From Prorocentrum cordatum (taxonomy: Eukaryota; Sar; Dinophyceae; Prorocentrales; Prorocentraceae), in assembly GCA_963575745.1 (NCBI GenBank), contig CAUYUJ010012836.1, positions 315,906-379,905 of the forward strand: a stretch of 64,000 bases of DNA, in the 5' to 3' direction. Of this stretch, positions 42,360-52,187 are shown in pieces (the stretch's first letter is position 1; each line of letters opens with the position of its first letter). The notes under the pieces were generated by a model. It had not been told where the DNA came from and ran no database searches. It saw nothing but the letters and a program-made list of their open reading frames with translations. Both the position numbers and the translations under genes were made by a program.

Positions 42360-43760
42360 CGTCCCAGTGAGATGCTGGCGGCGCTCCCACGTGTTTTGCT
42401 GGCTATGCGATCCATCATTGCTCCAGTCCTGGTCTCAGTCGCGCTTCTGCCAAGGATTTCGTCGGCAGCCAGGTTGACCTCGAATCCGTGCTTCTGGTCG
42501 GGATCTGCTGCCTCGAGTAGCTGGCGGCTATCACCTTGTTGGTCGACGCGGTGACATTCTAGTCGCTCTTCATTGCTGCCTCGATCGCGTCGCCGTCGTT
42601 GGACTTCGTGTCACCTGAGGGAAGTTGCGTCTTGCCGATGAGCGCCTGGATCCAACCCGCCTCCGTTGGAGACAGCGCGTCATCATCCTCGGCCTCCTCC
42701 TTGCGGCTCCGGGAGTCCCTAAGACCCTGAGGACTCTCGCTCGCCCGAGGTGTGGGCGGGCAGGCGCGGTCTCCGCCGCTGCCATGGCCTGAGGCCCGCG
42801 AGAGACGCTCGATGAATTCGTCGGCCTGGTCTGTGAACGCTGACTTCATCGCCGAGGCCACGAACTCCGCTTGCTTCCTGAGCTCAAGCTCTTTCTCGCG
42901 GCCCCCGCGCTCCTTCGCAAGAAGGCTGCGAAGTCCTGATCGAGGGCCGTCATCTGCTCCCTCATCTCATCCTTCCTCTTGGCGTTGCTGTCCTGGCGGC
43001 TCCTACCCCGATCGCGGTCCTTGGGGAGCGGTCCCGCATTGGGGTCGGACGAGGAGCGTCCGCGCCGGCGGTCACGAGGGTTATCAGTGTCGTGCCTGAC
43101 GGGCCCGCTGCCACGCCCACCGAGGAGGGTGCCGCGACCGTGCATCTCCGAGTGGCTTGGGCCTGGGCCGGCGCGAGCGCTGCAGACGTCGCCAAGCTTT
43201 GAGGACGGATCCAGTCATTAGAGCAGAAATGCAACGGGTTGCGGCGTGCGCGGCTGCGAGCACGATGGACTTTGGGTGTGCCAATCAGATGTGACTCGAG
43301 CGTCCGTTCCAGGAGCCACCCCACGGTGAAATCTATGGAGAGCTCCAGGAGTGGTGCACGGGCGATACTGCCGCAGAGGAGCGGGGACGGGGCGGAGACT
43401 CCATTTTCTAGGTTTCGAGGCCTCGGAGTTTTTGGCCAAAACACAATTGGTGGCCAGGGCGGCGACGGAGACCAGGTTGGACGCTACATCGGTCCAGGCC
43501 CCCGATGTCAGGCCAGAGCTTCACTGGGCAGAAGCCTGGTCGACATCGGCTGCAGAGATCTCGGGCATGGGATCCATATCGTCAGCAGGAGAAGGAGCAG
43601 CAGGAGGGAAGTGATGCACGGAGGGCTCGAACCTCGGTGGCTGCATGTGAGGTACTAAGGACCACCCAGGGCATCTCGCTACATTCAAGCATCGCCCGAG
43701 CGACTCGCCCTGTGATCTTGAGACCTCGGCTACCCAGAGCCCTGGCACAACTTATCGTTC
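42360..43760 (-). pseudogene. Minus-strand coding remnant, unidentified
   Basis: Reading on the minus strand, 43145 to 42846 gives a basic, Arg/Asp-rich stretch ending MREQMTALDQDFAAF. It continues, after a frameshift near 42915, with KERGGREKELELRKQAEF and SAMKSAFTDQADEFIERL, then LSPTEAGWIQALIG, to a stop at 42559. Charged helical sequence of this kind looks like real former protein. Upstream, ADDMDPMPEISAADVDQASA ends at TGA 43521. Downstream to 42360 another frame looks coding (FEVNLAADEILG). Possibly a gag-like or host coiled-coil gene, now broken. Family not recognised. Confidence 0.45.
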
Positions 43761-44046
43761 GCCTGAAGCAGCTGTGCAAGTGAACGGTGCTCTCTTGAGG
43801 CGATAAAGCAGTGCTCCTATCGTGGAGAAAAAAAAAAACGTAAGGTGGGCAGGTTTTCGTCGACGGGCGCGGCAGAAAGGCTCTGTCTGGTCTGGAGCCA
43901 CGGCGGCAGGGCCTGGCGGGCCCGTGCGCAGAGCCACACGGCAGCAGCCTGCAGCGTCAGGTCGAGACGCAGCGCTCAGTCCGAGTCACTCAGGGATGGC
44001 TAGGCGTCAGGGGCGACGATAGGGGGGCTTAGGCATAGGGGGGGAT

Positions 44047-44178
44047 GCATGACCCCCAATCGCCCATTGATCGCCGATAAGGGCCCAAAAACCCCAACCT
44101 GCCCAGGAAGGTGCGGATTCACTATCGGGGGTCTATCGTCGATCTATCGGCGACGTATCGCCGATTCCAGGTCGATGC
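44047..44178 (-). mobile_element. MITE-like element, ATCGGCGAT family (copy 2)
   Basis: Reverse-orientation relative of 11803-11945. The shared blocks are TCGATGCACC at the end, GGCGATACGTCGCCGAT-type palindromes, GAATCCGCACCTTCCTGGGC (in reverse) and CGATCAATGGGCGA. It is flanked by G and C runs like copy 1. Confidence 0.7.
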
Positions 44179-44204
44179 ACCCCCCCCCCATATGCCAATC
44201 CCCC

Positions 44205-45036
44205 CTATCGTTGCCCCCTAGGGTGGGGGAAGCGGATGACGTAGGGGCTCCACGCCTTCCAGATTTGATCAGCTCTTCCATCATCGGAAGTGAGCAGACA
44301 TTCGCTGGCGCTCTGCAACCCAGCCTCCAGCTCCGCCTCGGACTGCTGCCAGATCTGCGGAGCTGGTGGAGGGCGGGCTCGGTTTTTAGGTTCTGCCACC
44401 GTAGTGCGAGTCTTCCAGAGGCCTCGGCGGACAACCTTTTGCGGGCAAGCGTGCAGCCTGCGCCCACTCGTTGGCCGCCCGCGTCGCTGCCTTTATGACG
44501 CACTGCGGTCGAGGTCATACTGGAAGGCACCATTGCCCGACCAACATCTTCAGCAAGTAGGGCGGCTGAGTCCTGAGGCCGTCATGTGGAGGTTCGGGGG
44601 CACATAACAGCTCGACGTGACGGCCTTGTTCCCTTTCCGTTGCCCCTAGAAAGGTACCTTCGGTGGTTTAGAGATCATTCGCGTGTAGGTGCCATCTTCA
44701 TCTCCTGGGCCATGTTGTACAGCTGCTTGGCCATCCATTTCTGGCGATGTAGACGGCGAAACTCATGGGGTAGCTTCATCACGGGGATGCGTGTCGACGG
44801 GTACCTGAGCTTGCGCAGGTGGAGGTCCAATGAATTGTCGTCATGCGCTGGCGTGCGAACGTCGTGATGAACTCGTTGGCTGCCGCATAGCAGCAGAAGT
44901 CTACGACGGCAGGTCGAGCCAGGAACTTGGACGCCATCAGGTTCATCCACTTCGCGGCCATGAGGGTGAGGAACACGCCAAAGCGCTTCATCTCGAATAT
45001 GTTAACGGACAGACCGCTCCCGTCCGCATCAAGCAC
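44205..45036 (-). pseudogene. Minus-strand coding-like remnant, unidentified
   Basis: The minus frame from 45036 reads MLDADGSGLSVNIFEMKRF, then LMAAKWMNLMASKFLARPAV, and later, in a shifted frame, LRKLRYPSTRIPVMKLPHEF and LHRQKWMAKQLYNMAQEMKM. Further down another frame reads WQQSEAELEAGLQSASECLL and IWKAWSPYVIRF. The residue mix is protein-like, but the frame changes at least twice. It may belong with the remnant at 42360-43760. Family not recognised. Confidence 0.35.
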
Positions 45037-45544
45037 GCAGACGGAGCCGACTCCGACAGCGCGCTTGGGTAAGACGCTAACCGATCATGGTGAGCCCGGT
45101 AGTCCTTCTGCCTCTACCCTAGACTGCTGATCAGCATCTGGGGTCGTCGATGTCCACCCTGGGTATCCACCGCGAGGACGAGGTTAACGGAGCCAGGAGG
45201 GTGAATGTTTTCGTTGTTGTCGGCTCTTGCCTACAACGTGCAGGTGTCCCCGCCCAGCTCTGCGGTGTGTCCCTCTGTCTCCAGCGAGTCGTCGACGTTA
45301 CAGTTGGGCCGATATCGACGGATGGCAATTACCTTCACAGCGAAACGCGGTTCGCTCTGAGAAAACTCAGAGGAGCGGGGTCATCATACAAGGGCCCAAG
45401 CTGCGGCGCAGCCGCCGATAGAAGAGGCGGCTGCCTAGATGCCCTCGTGGATGAGAGAGTGCTCGAGCATGTTCAGCCAGTCGGCCGAGGAGTCCAGGTA
45501 GAGGCCCCATGCGGATCCCAGTTTTTCCAACGCAGACTCCCGAA

Positions 45545-45595
45545 TGGAGGAGGAGGAGGAGGAGGAGGAGGAGGAGGAGGAGGAGGAGGGGGAAC
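45545..45595. repeat. Short (GGA)n tract
   Basis: About 16 GGA triplets. Confidence 0.95.
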
Positions 45596-45719
45596 ATGCG
45601 GAGAAGGCGGAGGGAGGCGGGGCTCGTGTAGGTCGCCGCCGATGTATCTCTGTGTATCTTGCTCCGTCCCACTCCTCGCACCCGGGGCGCTGATGCTCCA
45701 GGCTCCGCGACTGGCGCTG

Positions 45720-46330
45720 GGGCGGCTCCCCCCCCCCTTCACTCAGACACGCCCAGAGCGCCAGGCACGGCCACCCCCCAGCTTGGTTCCCTCGCCCCCT
45801 CGTCCCCCCTCCCTCCTTTCCTCCCTCTCTTCTCCCCTCTCTTCTCGTTTCACCCCCCCTAAGCCTCATCTCTCCTCATCCTCCCCCCATCACTCCTCCC
45901 CCTGTCTCTTCGTCTCCTACTCTTCCTCCTCACCCCTTTTTTTCCGTCTCTGCCGTCCCTCCCTCCCCTCCCTCCCCCTCTCTCCCCCGTGAAGCTCTCC
46001 CTCCCCCTCCCGCTGTCTTCCTCCTCAGGCCTCCGCCCCCCTGACCTGCTCCCTCATCCCGTGCTCTTTCCTGCTCCGTTCCCTCCGTCCTCCCTCGGCC
46101 GCCCTTCCTGTTCTCCCGCCCTCATCCCTCACTCCGTATGCGTCCTCTTCCCTGATTCATCCTCTCGGAGAGGTCATGGGAGCGGGCGTCCATGTTGTAA
46201 TTAATCTCCTCTTCCCCAAACCCTGTCTTCTCAATCCTCCACCCCCCATCTATCCTCCCTCCTCTCCACTATCTCCCCCCCTTCTCCCGCACCCACTTCC
46301 CTCACTCCTCCCTCTCCGATGCTGCCTCAG
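45720..46330. repeat. CT-rich, low-complexity stretch
   Basis: CCCTCC, CTCCCC and TCTTCCTC words dominate the plus strand for 600 bp without a fixed period. Confidence 0.7.
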
Positions 46331-46721
46331 ACTGGGCACCCTGATAGAGAAGCCCGAGGTGTCCTCGCCAGCACTGCCGATCGACTGGACCGTTCAAACT
46401 CGGCCTGCCGGAGCTCCACCCGGTGTTTCGAGCACCAGCTGCGGTTTGCTGGACGATCCGGGCAGACGTGCCATCGCGCAGGGCATCGTGGGGCAGAGGA
46501 CGAGAGGGGGGGGGGCTGGAGCGAAGCACGCCTAACGCATGGACTTCTCTCGCGCCTCCGCACCCGCCCCCCCCCCCCCCGCGCTCCCCCTTCACACTTC
46601 TGAGGCCGCGGCCCCCCGCGCCATGCCCTCCAAAGGGCACGGGCCGGCGGCCTCCTGGAGCGCATCACGACTCCGTCGCTCGCTCCGCTTCGCCTCGCCT
46701 CGCTTCGCTCCCCGCGCTCTC

Positions 46722-46771
46722 CTCCTCCTCCTCCTCCTCCTCCTCCTCCTCCTCCTCCTCCTCCTGCTCCT

Positions 46772-46802
<31 letters not shown>

Positions 46803-47115
46803 TCCTCCCTCCCTCCCTCCTCCCTCCTCCTCCTCCTCCTCCTCCTCCTCCTCCTCCTCTCCTCTCCTCCTCCTCCTCCTCCTCCCTCCTCCTCCTCCTC
46901 CTCCTCCTCCTCCCTCCTCCTCTCCTCCTCCTCCTCCTCCTCCTCCTCCCTCCTCCCTCCCTCCTCCTCCTCCTCCTCCTCCTCCTCCCTCCTCCTCCTC
47001 CTCCTCCTCCTCCCTCCTCCCTCCCTCCTCCTCCTCCTCCTCTCCTCCTCCTCCTCTTCCTCCTCCCTCCTCCCTCCCTCCTCCCTCCTCCCTCCTCCCT
47101 CCTCCTCCTCCTCCG
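46722..47115. repeat. (CTC)n / (CCTC)n pyrimidine tract, about 390 bp
   Basis: CTC triplets with CCTCCCTCC interruptions, pure pyrimidine apart from one G at about 46765. Frames on both strands remain open because of the triplet period. Confidence 0.97.
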
Positions 47116-47121
47116 CGCCGA

Positions 47122-47320
47122 GGCCTGGGGCGCCTACCCCGGCCAGCCGCCCCCCGGCCACTTCCCCGCCGGGCCGCCGCCGGGCTTCCCGCCGCCAGGC
47201 GCCGGGGCCCCTCCCGCGCGCGCCCGCGCGAGCCCCACGCCTCGGCGCGGCCCCCGGGGGGGGGGCCCGGCCTCGGGCAGCGCGCTCTCCCCGCCGGTGG
47301 GCGTCCCGGAGCCCCTCGGG
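47122..47320 (+). CDS. Possible Pro/Gly-rich exon after a pyrimidine tract
   Basis: Right after the 390 bp pyrimidine tract and the sequence GCGCCGAG, an open frame reads AYPGQPPPGHFPAGPPPGF. The order tract, AG, open frame resembles a 3' splice site and exon. A PGYGAPPPGYG-type frame with similar bias is at 57951. Pro/Gly-rich linkers are common, and GC-rich DNA gives them by chance, so confidence is low. Confidence 0.2.
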
Positions 47321-47879
47321 GCAAGGAAAGGATCACATTGGTATCGCTCAGACGTGTGTCGGGGGCGGAAAAAGAGGGGGGTGATGACTGGGGGGGGGAT
47401 ATCCTGGCGGGGGCCATGATATTTCCCCAGATTTCATGGCGCCTCTTCTTACTTCATTACGTCCCTGGCCCCCCCGCTGGGCCGCGCACATGCCGCCGGT
47501 CATGATTTGCACCCCCCCCTCTTGGACACCCCCCCTGTTTGCCGCTCCCGAGTGTGCATTTTTTTCTCGGCGAGAGCCATCGAGGACCCTCCTGGACCAT
47601 CGAGCAAAGAAGACCCGCACGAAACCGAAAGATACACGGGAAACGGACGTCCGAGCGACGGCAAGATCACAACGGGAGGTTTGTCGCAGTGCTCGGCTTC
47701 TGGAGGCCCTGACCGGCCCTCGGGACCGTCTAGAGACGATTCCGGGTGAAAAGCCGGTCCAGGGGAATGGGTCGAGACCTCTGATGGTCGGCGTTATGGA
47801 AGTCGGCGTTCTGAAAACATCATGACGTCTGGGGTATGGGATGTGGGAGCCTCCAGGGGGAATCAGCCACGCGCAGAAG

Positions 47880-48060
47880 GTCAAGCGACCAAGAACATCG
47901 ATCAAGGGGGCGTGGATCAGCGATGGGCCCCGTTTCCAGGGGGAATCGTGGACTGCTGCCGCCGAGCGAGGCGGCACGGGCCGCATCTTGGGGGAGGACA
48001 CCTCCCCCGATCCATGGATTTGGCGACCGCGCGCCAAGTCCATGGATCGCTAATCCACGT
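47880..48060 (+). repeat. Dispersed repeat, GATCCATGGATTTGGCGACC family (uninterrupted copy)
   Basis: ATCAAGGGGGCGTGGATC, then GCGAGGCGGC, GGCCGCATCTTGGGGGAGG, TCCCCCGATCCATGGATTTG and GCGACCGCGCGCC. The same order occurs at 61770-62146 but with a 237 bp element in the middle, so this copy represents the empty site. Confidence 0.75.
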
Positions 48061-49597
48061 TTGCGCGCCCCCGAGAAGGGGGGAGGGGGGGGGAGGGGGG
48101 AGGGCTTCTCAGAAGCACCCCTACTTTTTCGAAGGTGCGGGCCGCATCCACAGGTGTAGGGCCGGCGCCTTCCAGGAAGCAGCCTCATTATCAGACGCCG
48201 TCCCCCTCTCCCTCCACGCCCCTTGAGTGCGCGCCGCCAGGGGAGGCGCTCCTACATCCATCCATCCATCCTTCACTGTTCTTCCGTGCTGGTACACAGC
48301 TCCTGGCCGTCGGCCACCAGACGGGGCGGTAGAGCGTCACGGGCGTTTCGCCCGATACCTCGTCGTCTTCTCTGGGCCCCAACCTTGAGACAGATCCAAC
48401 TGCAACGAGGATGGAGGCGAGGCTGGTTTCAGAATGTGGCTGGGGCCCCAGTGCCGCGCACGTCCAAATTATTTCCCATCAGTAACGCGGATGGACGTGC
48501 GATGGGGTTGGTAATGATGCCTGCACCGCCCCACCCCTGGAGGGTGGTGTATTTCTGCAATGTGATTTCTTCGCATGAGAATTTCCCACAGATGCTATCA
48601 CCAAGAGTTTGTTTATGTTGCAGCAGCAGCTGCAGGGATGTTGTGCAGTCCCTTTGGAAGCACGGGCCAATGTTTGAGTTTTCGTCAATTTCAGCCACGA
48701 ACGCTTCAAGTGTGAAACAGGCACGGGGATGGAGGGTGGCTTCGCTTTAAAACCGTGGTTCGCATGGGACCTTCTCATCTGCTCAACATACCCTTGAAAC
48801 GATGTTAGTTGCACTGACAGCAGTCGGGTCATTTCAAGTCATTTCCAACGTTTGGTCCCAAAGATGGATGGCGACTCCTTTCCAAAAATGGGGCCCTCGC
48901 CTGCATGGCAGACTCATGGGATGCTCGGATTTCAAGAGGGACGATTATCGCAACGAAAAGGGCAGCCGTTCGAGACCCGTGAGGATGATGATGGGGAGAA
49001 TGCTTGTGACGGGAAGTCCAGCATCGTTGGTGCATCTTGTTTGTGTTCTGGTCCCTCCTACTTCCTCATCCCCGACCCTCCCTGCTTCCGATCACCTTCT
49101 TCCAGGAGGAGAAGGGATGAGGGATGGAGGCTGGATCGAGGGGGGAGAGCGGTGAGGTCAGGTCAGTCACCTTCCACGAGACGGTGCGTAAGCAAGCTAA
49201 TCCACAACGTTCAAACAAGTGTGGCCGCCAGTGTGCTCCTCGGCACGCCGGGCAAGGCTAACGCCGCGAAAATATGCTTCATGTAAGCGTCCAGGAGGAG
49301 GGGGGGAGATGAGGGGGGCCGAGGGGGAAGGAGAGGGGGGGAGGAGGGCTCAACCGTGCCGTGCACGGACCAGTGGCACCCTCGCCGGCGCTGTGCGGCC
49401 TTTTGGGCAGAAGTGGGCAGAAGTTGTCAAAAGGACACGCGCGGGCGCCGGTAGTATTCGAAGACGTGTTGATCATTGCAGTCGGATCGAGGTATAAGAT
49501 CGAGGTCGTTTCAGGGATGGTACCCCTGTGTTATTGGTGTTTGCATGTTCTTGTGAACCTTGGGGGGGTAGCCTTAGATATTTCGTGCGTTTTGGCC
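48061..49597. other. Intergenic stretch left of the retrotransposon
   Basis: G-rich runs at 48076-48110 and 49300-49345, otherwise mixed sequence. Frames match nothing. No promoter-like element or host gene is evident next to the insertion. Confidence 0.4.
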
Positions 49598-49602
49598 GGC
49601 AG
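49598..49602. repeat. Target-site duplication GGCAG (left)
   Basis: GGCAG immediately precedes the 5' LTR and recurs at 56958-56962 directly after the 3' LTR. Five base pairs is the usual duplication made by copia-type integrases. Confidence 0.9.
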
Positions 49603-49685
49603 TGATTCTGACACCCTCCTCCGTGTACCCATTTTGGCTCAAGATGAAAAGAGATCTTGTTGCTAATCAACACATTATCTCATCA
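49603..49685 (+). repeat. 5' LTR (83 bp) containing spliced-leader-like sequence
   Basis: Starts TGATTCTGACACCCTCCTCC and ends ACATTATCTCATCA. From 49619, TCCGTGTACCCATTTTGGCT continuing CAAG reproduces the dinoflagellate spliced leader apart from a 2-nt insertion and one substitution; the last 15 bases, CCATTTTGGCTCAAG (49629-49643), are exact. ATG follows immediately (49644). Identical at every base to 56875-56957. Confidence 0.95.
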
Positions 49686-49691
49686 TGGTAG
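49644..49691 (+). CDS. Short upstream ORF starting right after the leader-like sequence
   Basis: The first ATG after the leader-like CAAG opens 15 codons (MKRDLVANQHIISSW) and stops at TAG 49689-49691, inside the primer-binding site. Frame 3 then stays open from 49692 to 51383. If transcripts begin with the leader, ribosomes would meet this ORF first. Whether it is translated is unknown. Confidence 0.3.
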   Translation: MKRDLVANQHIISSW

Positions 49692-49697
49692 CGTGAG
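49686..49697 (+). promoter_or_regulatory. Primer-binding site, initiator tRNA-Met type
   Basis: TGGTAGCG directly follows the LTR. The 3' end of eukaryotic initiator tRNA-Met is commonly ...GCUACCA, complementary to TGGTAGC. Copia-type elements usually prime with this tRNA. The match is 7-8 nt; pairing beyond that depends on the host tRNA. Confidence 0.75.
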
Positions 49698-50165
49698 CTG
49701 GCCACTCACTGTTGCCAACCCACCAGGGCCTTGGCGCGCGCGGGCGCCACGGCGAGTTGGCAAGGCGCGTGGGCTGAGACCCGAGGCTGGAAGAGAGCGG
49801 CATCAGCCGCACCAAGCTCGGCAGCGGCCGGGCCACCGGCAGAGGCTGAGAGGAGACCACCGGCAGAGTCCGGGAGGAGTCGACCGGCAGGAGCCGGGAA
49901 GAGCGGCCGCAGGCGCGGCAAGAGGAGCGACGCAGCGGTTGAGAATAGACGCCGTCAGCTTCAGTTCAAACACGGCCTGAAGGACACAGGCAACAAGCTG
50001 CACGACCTCGCGTATATCGAGGACCACCCGTCGGAGAATTCGTCGGGCGCCATCGAGGAGGCAAAGAAGGAGGTCTTGGATCAGATCATAGACCTCGAGC
50101 GCACGAGGCAGGAGATAGCTGAGAGCAAGGAGGAGCTCGCCAGGAGACACGCAGTCAAACATGGA
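49692..50165 (+). other. ATG-less open frame in the leader, protein-like in its second half
   Basis: Frame 3 is open here with no ATG. Its second half reads KHGLKDTGNKLHDLAYIEDH, then SGAIEEAKKEVLDQIIDLER and TRQEIAESKEELARRHAV, a charged helix/coiled-coil composition that looks selected rather than random. It overlaps the gag start by a few bases (…CAAACATGG). It could be an N-terminal part of gag reached by a +1 shift, a separate product with a non-ATG start, or an exon joined by splicing. Confidence 0.4.
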
Positions 50166-52107
50166 CGAGCAAGTTCGGCAGCAGTTCGACTTACTGAGGC
50201 AGGAGTTCGCAGCCCGAATGAGTCAGACCGTCGACGAGATGAGGAGGCTGGAGAACGAGAATCAACGGCTTCAGCAGCAAGTAGCAGGAGGCCTCGCGGC
50301 GATCCCGCAGGCGATCGAGCGCATGGGCGAGCAGATCCGAGGCGCTACGAACGCGGGAGGAGCCGCACCCGGTCTCGTCGACACGAAGGGGATCGGCAAG
50401 CCCACGACGCTAGGCGACGATCAGGAGAAGTTCGGAGCTTGGAACCGCAAGATGGAGAACTACGTGATAGGCGTGTACGGAGAGAGCTTCCGTCCTGTTC
50501 TCCGGTGGGCGGCAGAAGCCGAACGCCCCGTGACGATCGAAGGGGCACAGGAGGCGCACGGAGGAGTACCAGAGCTGGAGACCAAGATCAACCAGCTGTA
50601 CGCGGCGCTGATCAGCACGACGGCGGACGGCAGCGAGAGCAACGACCTCGTGACGGGCGCACCCGACGGGAACGGTCTCGAGGCCTGGCGGAAGCTTCAC
50701 CGCAGGTGGGACCCGACGACAGGTCCGAGGAAGAGGCTGATCCTGAGGTCGATCATCTCGCCTCCGAAGTGCAACGCGGAAGAGCTGGGGTCCGCCTTAG
50801 AGAAGTGGATCCAGCAGATAGGCAAGTACGAACGCCGCCAAGGAGAAGACGGGCTGGCCGAGTTGCCGGAGGATATCAAGATGGCGGCCCTCGAGATGCT
50901 CGTGCCTCAGGACATCGAGAACCACCTCGTACTCAACAAGCATCGGCTCGTGACGTTCCAGGACAGCCTGAACGAGGTAATGACGATCGTAGAGGCTCGG
51001 ACAGGCGTGAAGATCAAGGAGCCATCGATCCGCGCACGGGCGCATCATCCGGACGACATGGACGTCGGATCGTTCGGAGCCCCGAAAGGAAAAGGCAAAG
51101 GCAAGGGCAAGGACGGCAAGAGCAAAGGGAAAGGCAAGACCCAGGAGCCGAAGGGGAAGAGCAAATCGACGAGCGGATCATACTCAGGCTCCCGCACATC
51201 CCCGACGGGTTCGGGCCGTGGTTCAGGGCACATGGCACCCCGAAGCACCGGCGTGCGCTTCGACGGCTACTGTCGGAACTGCGAGAGATGGGGCCACAAG
51301 GCATCCGAATGCTGGAGGAAAGAGCAGGGATCGAGTACGAGGGCTGGAACTGGATCCGCAACGGGGGCAAGCGCTGGTGGTAAAGGTGGCAGCCGCGGCG
51401 GCAAGGCCGGCGGCAAGGCGGCAGGCAGCCTGGAGGAGGAGCCTGAGGCGGAGGTCGCCGCTCTGGACATGGGCAGCTTGGACTGCCTGGAGCTCGCCAG
51501 CGGCAACGGCCGCGGCGTAGCGGCGGTCGACCTCTCCCCCTTCGTGCAGGACGACTGGATGAAGTTCAACTGGGACAGCGGTGCAGCTGTCTCAGCATTC
51601 CCTCGGAGCTTCGCGCCGCCGACGGGAATGAAGGGCAACGGCAGCACGTATCGCACGGCCAGTGGTGAGCTCGTCCCGGACGAGGGCAGCTTGCAGCTCA
51701 AGGCGGAGGACGAGTACGGAGTGCTCAGAGCGCTCAAGGGACGCGTGACGAACGTGCACAAGCCGTTGATCTCGGTGGGGCAGGCAGCAGGAGCTGGACA
51801 GTGTTCATTCCTAGGCCGCAATGGCGGCTGGATATTCCACGAGAAGAGCCCAATCGGCAAGCGCGTGGTAGGCATGCTGGAGAAGGAGGCGAAGACGGCG
51901 AAGCACCAGATGCTGCCGGTCTATCGTGAGCAGGGAGTCTACAACTTCTACCTCAAGAAGGGCCAACATGGCTCGGTTGCTCCTCTCGAGGAGGGACTTT
52001 CGGCGAAGTCGAAGTCCGAGCTGGTGGAGCTCCTCAGCAGCAAGTCGAAGGAGGAGCTGCTGGAGATCTTCGAGAGGACAGTCCCCAGGAGGCAGCCCTT
52101 GGCGTAA
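50161..52107 (+). CDS. gag: Gag-protease polyprotein of the copia-type element
   Basis: 648 codons from ATG 50161. Gag coats the RNA genome and builds the cytoplasmic particle; the aspartic protease cuts the polyproteins. Residues 1-60 form a coiled coil (LRQEFAARMSQTVDEMRRLE). About 75-260 resemble the copia gag core (KFGAWNRKMENYVIGVYGES). A Lys/Gly-rich basic stretch follows (KGKGKGKGKDGKSKGKGK). A zinc knuckle C-x2-C-x4-H-x4-C lies at C371, C374, H379 and C384. The retropepsin motif WDSGAAVSAF has its catalytic Asp at 472 (DSG in place of DTG). The C-terminal part from about 540 resembles the pre-integrase segment of copia polyproteins. It stops at TAA 52105-52107; pol lies in the -1 frame, open from 51930, giving a 175 nt overlap. 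Confidence 0.92.
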   Translation: MDEQVRQQFDLLRQEFAARMSQTVDEMRRLENENQRLQQQVAGGLAAIPQAIERMGEQIRGATNAGGAAPGLVDTKGIGKPTTLGDDQEKFGAWNRKMENYVIGVYGESFRPVLRWAAEAERPVTIEGAQEAHGGVPELETKINQLYAALISTTADGSESNDLVTGAPDGNGLEAWRKLHRRWDPTTGPRKRLILRSIISPPKCNAEELGSALEKWIQQIGKYERRQGEDGLAELPEDIKMAALEMLVPQDIENHLVLNKHRLVTFQDSLNEVMTIVEARTGVKIKEPSIRARAHHPDDMDVGSFGAPKGKGKGKGKDGKSKGKGKTQEPKGKSKSTSGSYSGSRTSPTGSGRGSGHMAPRSTGVRFDGYCRNCERWGHKASECWRKEQGSSTRAGTGSATGASAGGKGGSRGGKAGGKAAGSLEEEPEAEVAALDMGSLDCLELASGNGRGVAAVDLSPFVQDDWMKFNWDSGAAVSAFPRSFAPPTGMKGNGSTYRTASGELVPDEGSLQLKAEDEYGVLRALKGRVTNVHKPLISVGQAAGAGQCSFLGRNGGWIFHEKSPIGKRVVGMLEKEAKTAKHQMLPVYREQGVYNFYLKKGQHGSVAPLEEGLSAKSKSELVELLSSKSKEELLEIFERTVPRRQPLA

Positions 52108-52187
52108 GTCCACTGGAAGACTCAATACCGCGGTCCCCTGCGGCATTGGCTGCAGGGGTGGCAGCGGCGGGGTCGGGACCTTCCGAC

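Noticed and set aside
48829-48900. Possible extra spliced-leader relic elsewhere in the window
   Set aside because: I looked for CCATTTTGGCTCAAG outside the LTRs and saw only weak partial words; no other copy can be supported.
49731-51383. 550-codon frame as the real gag
   Set aside because: Beyond 50165 it overlaps the gag frame that carries the zinc knuckle and protease; Arg-rich composition marks it as a shadow there. Only the first part was kept as a note.
52104-52155. 52-nt intron GTAAGT...CTGCAG joining gag to pol
   Set aside because: The length would place the join in frame 2, not the pol frame, so it cannot fuse the two proteins.
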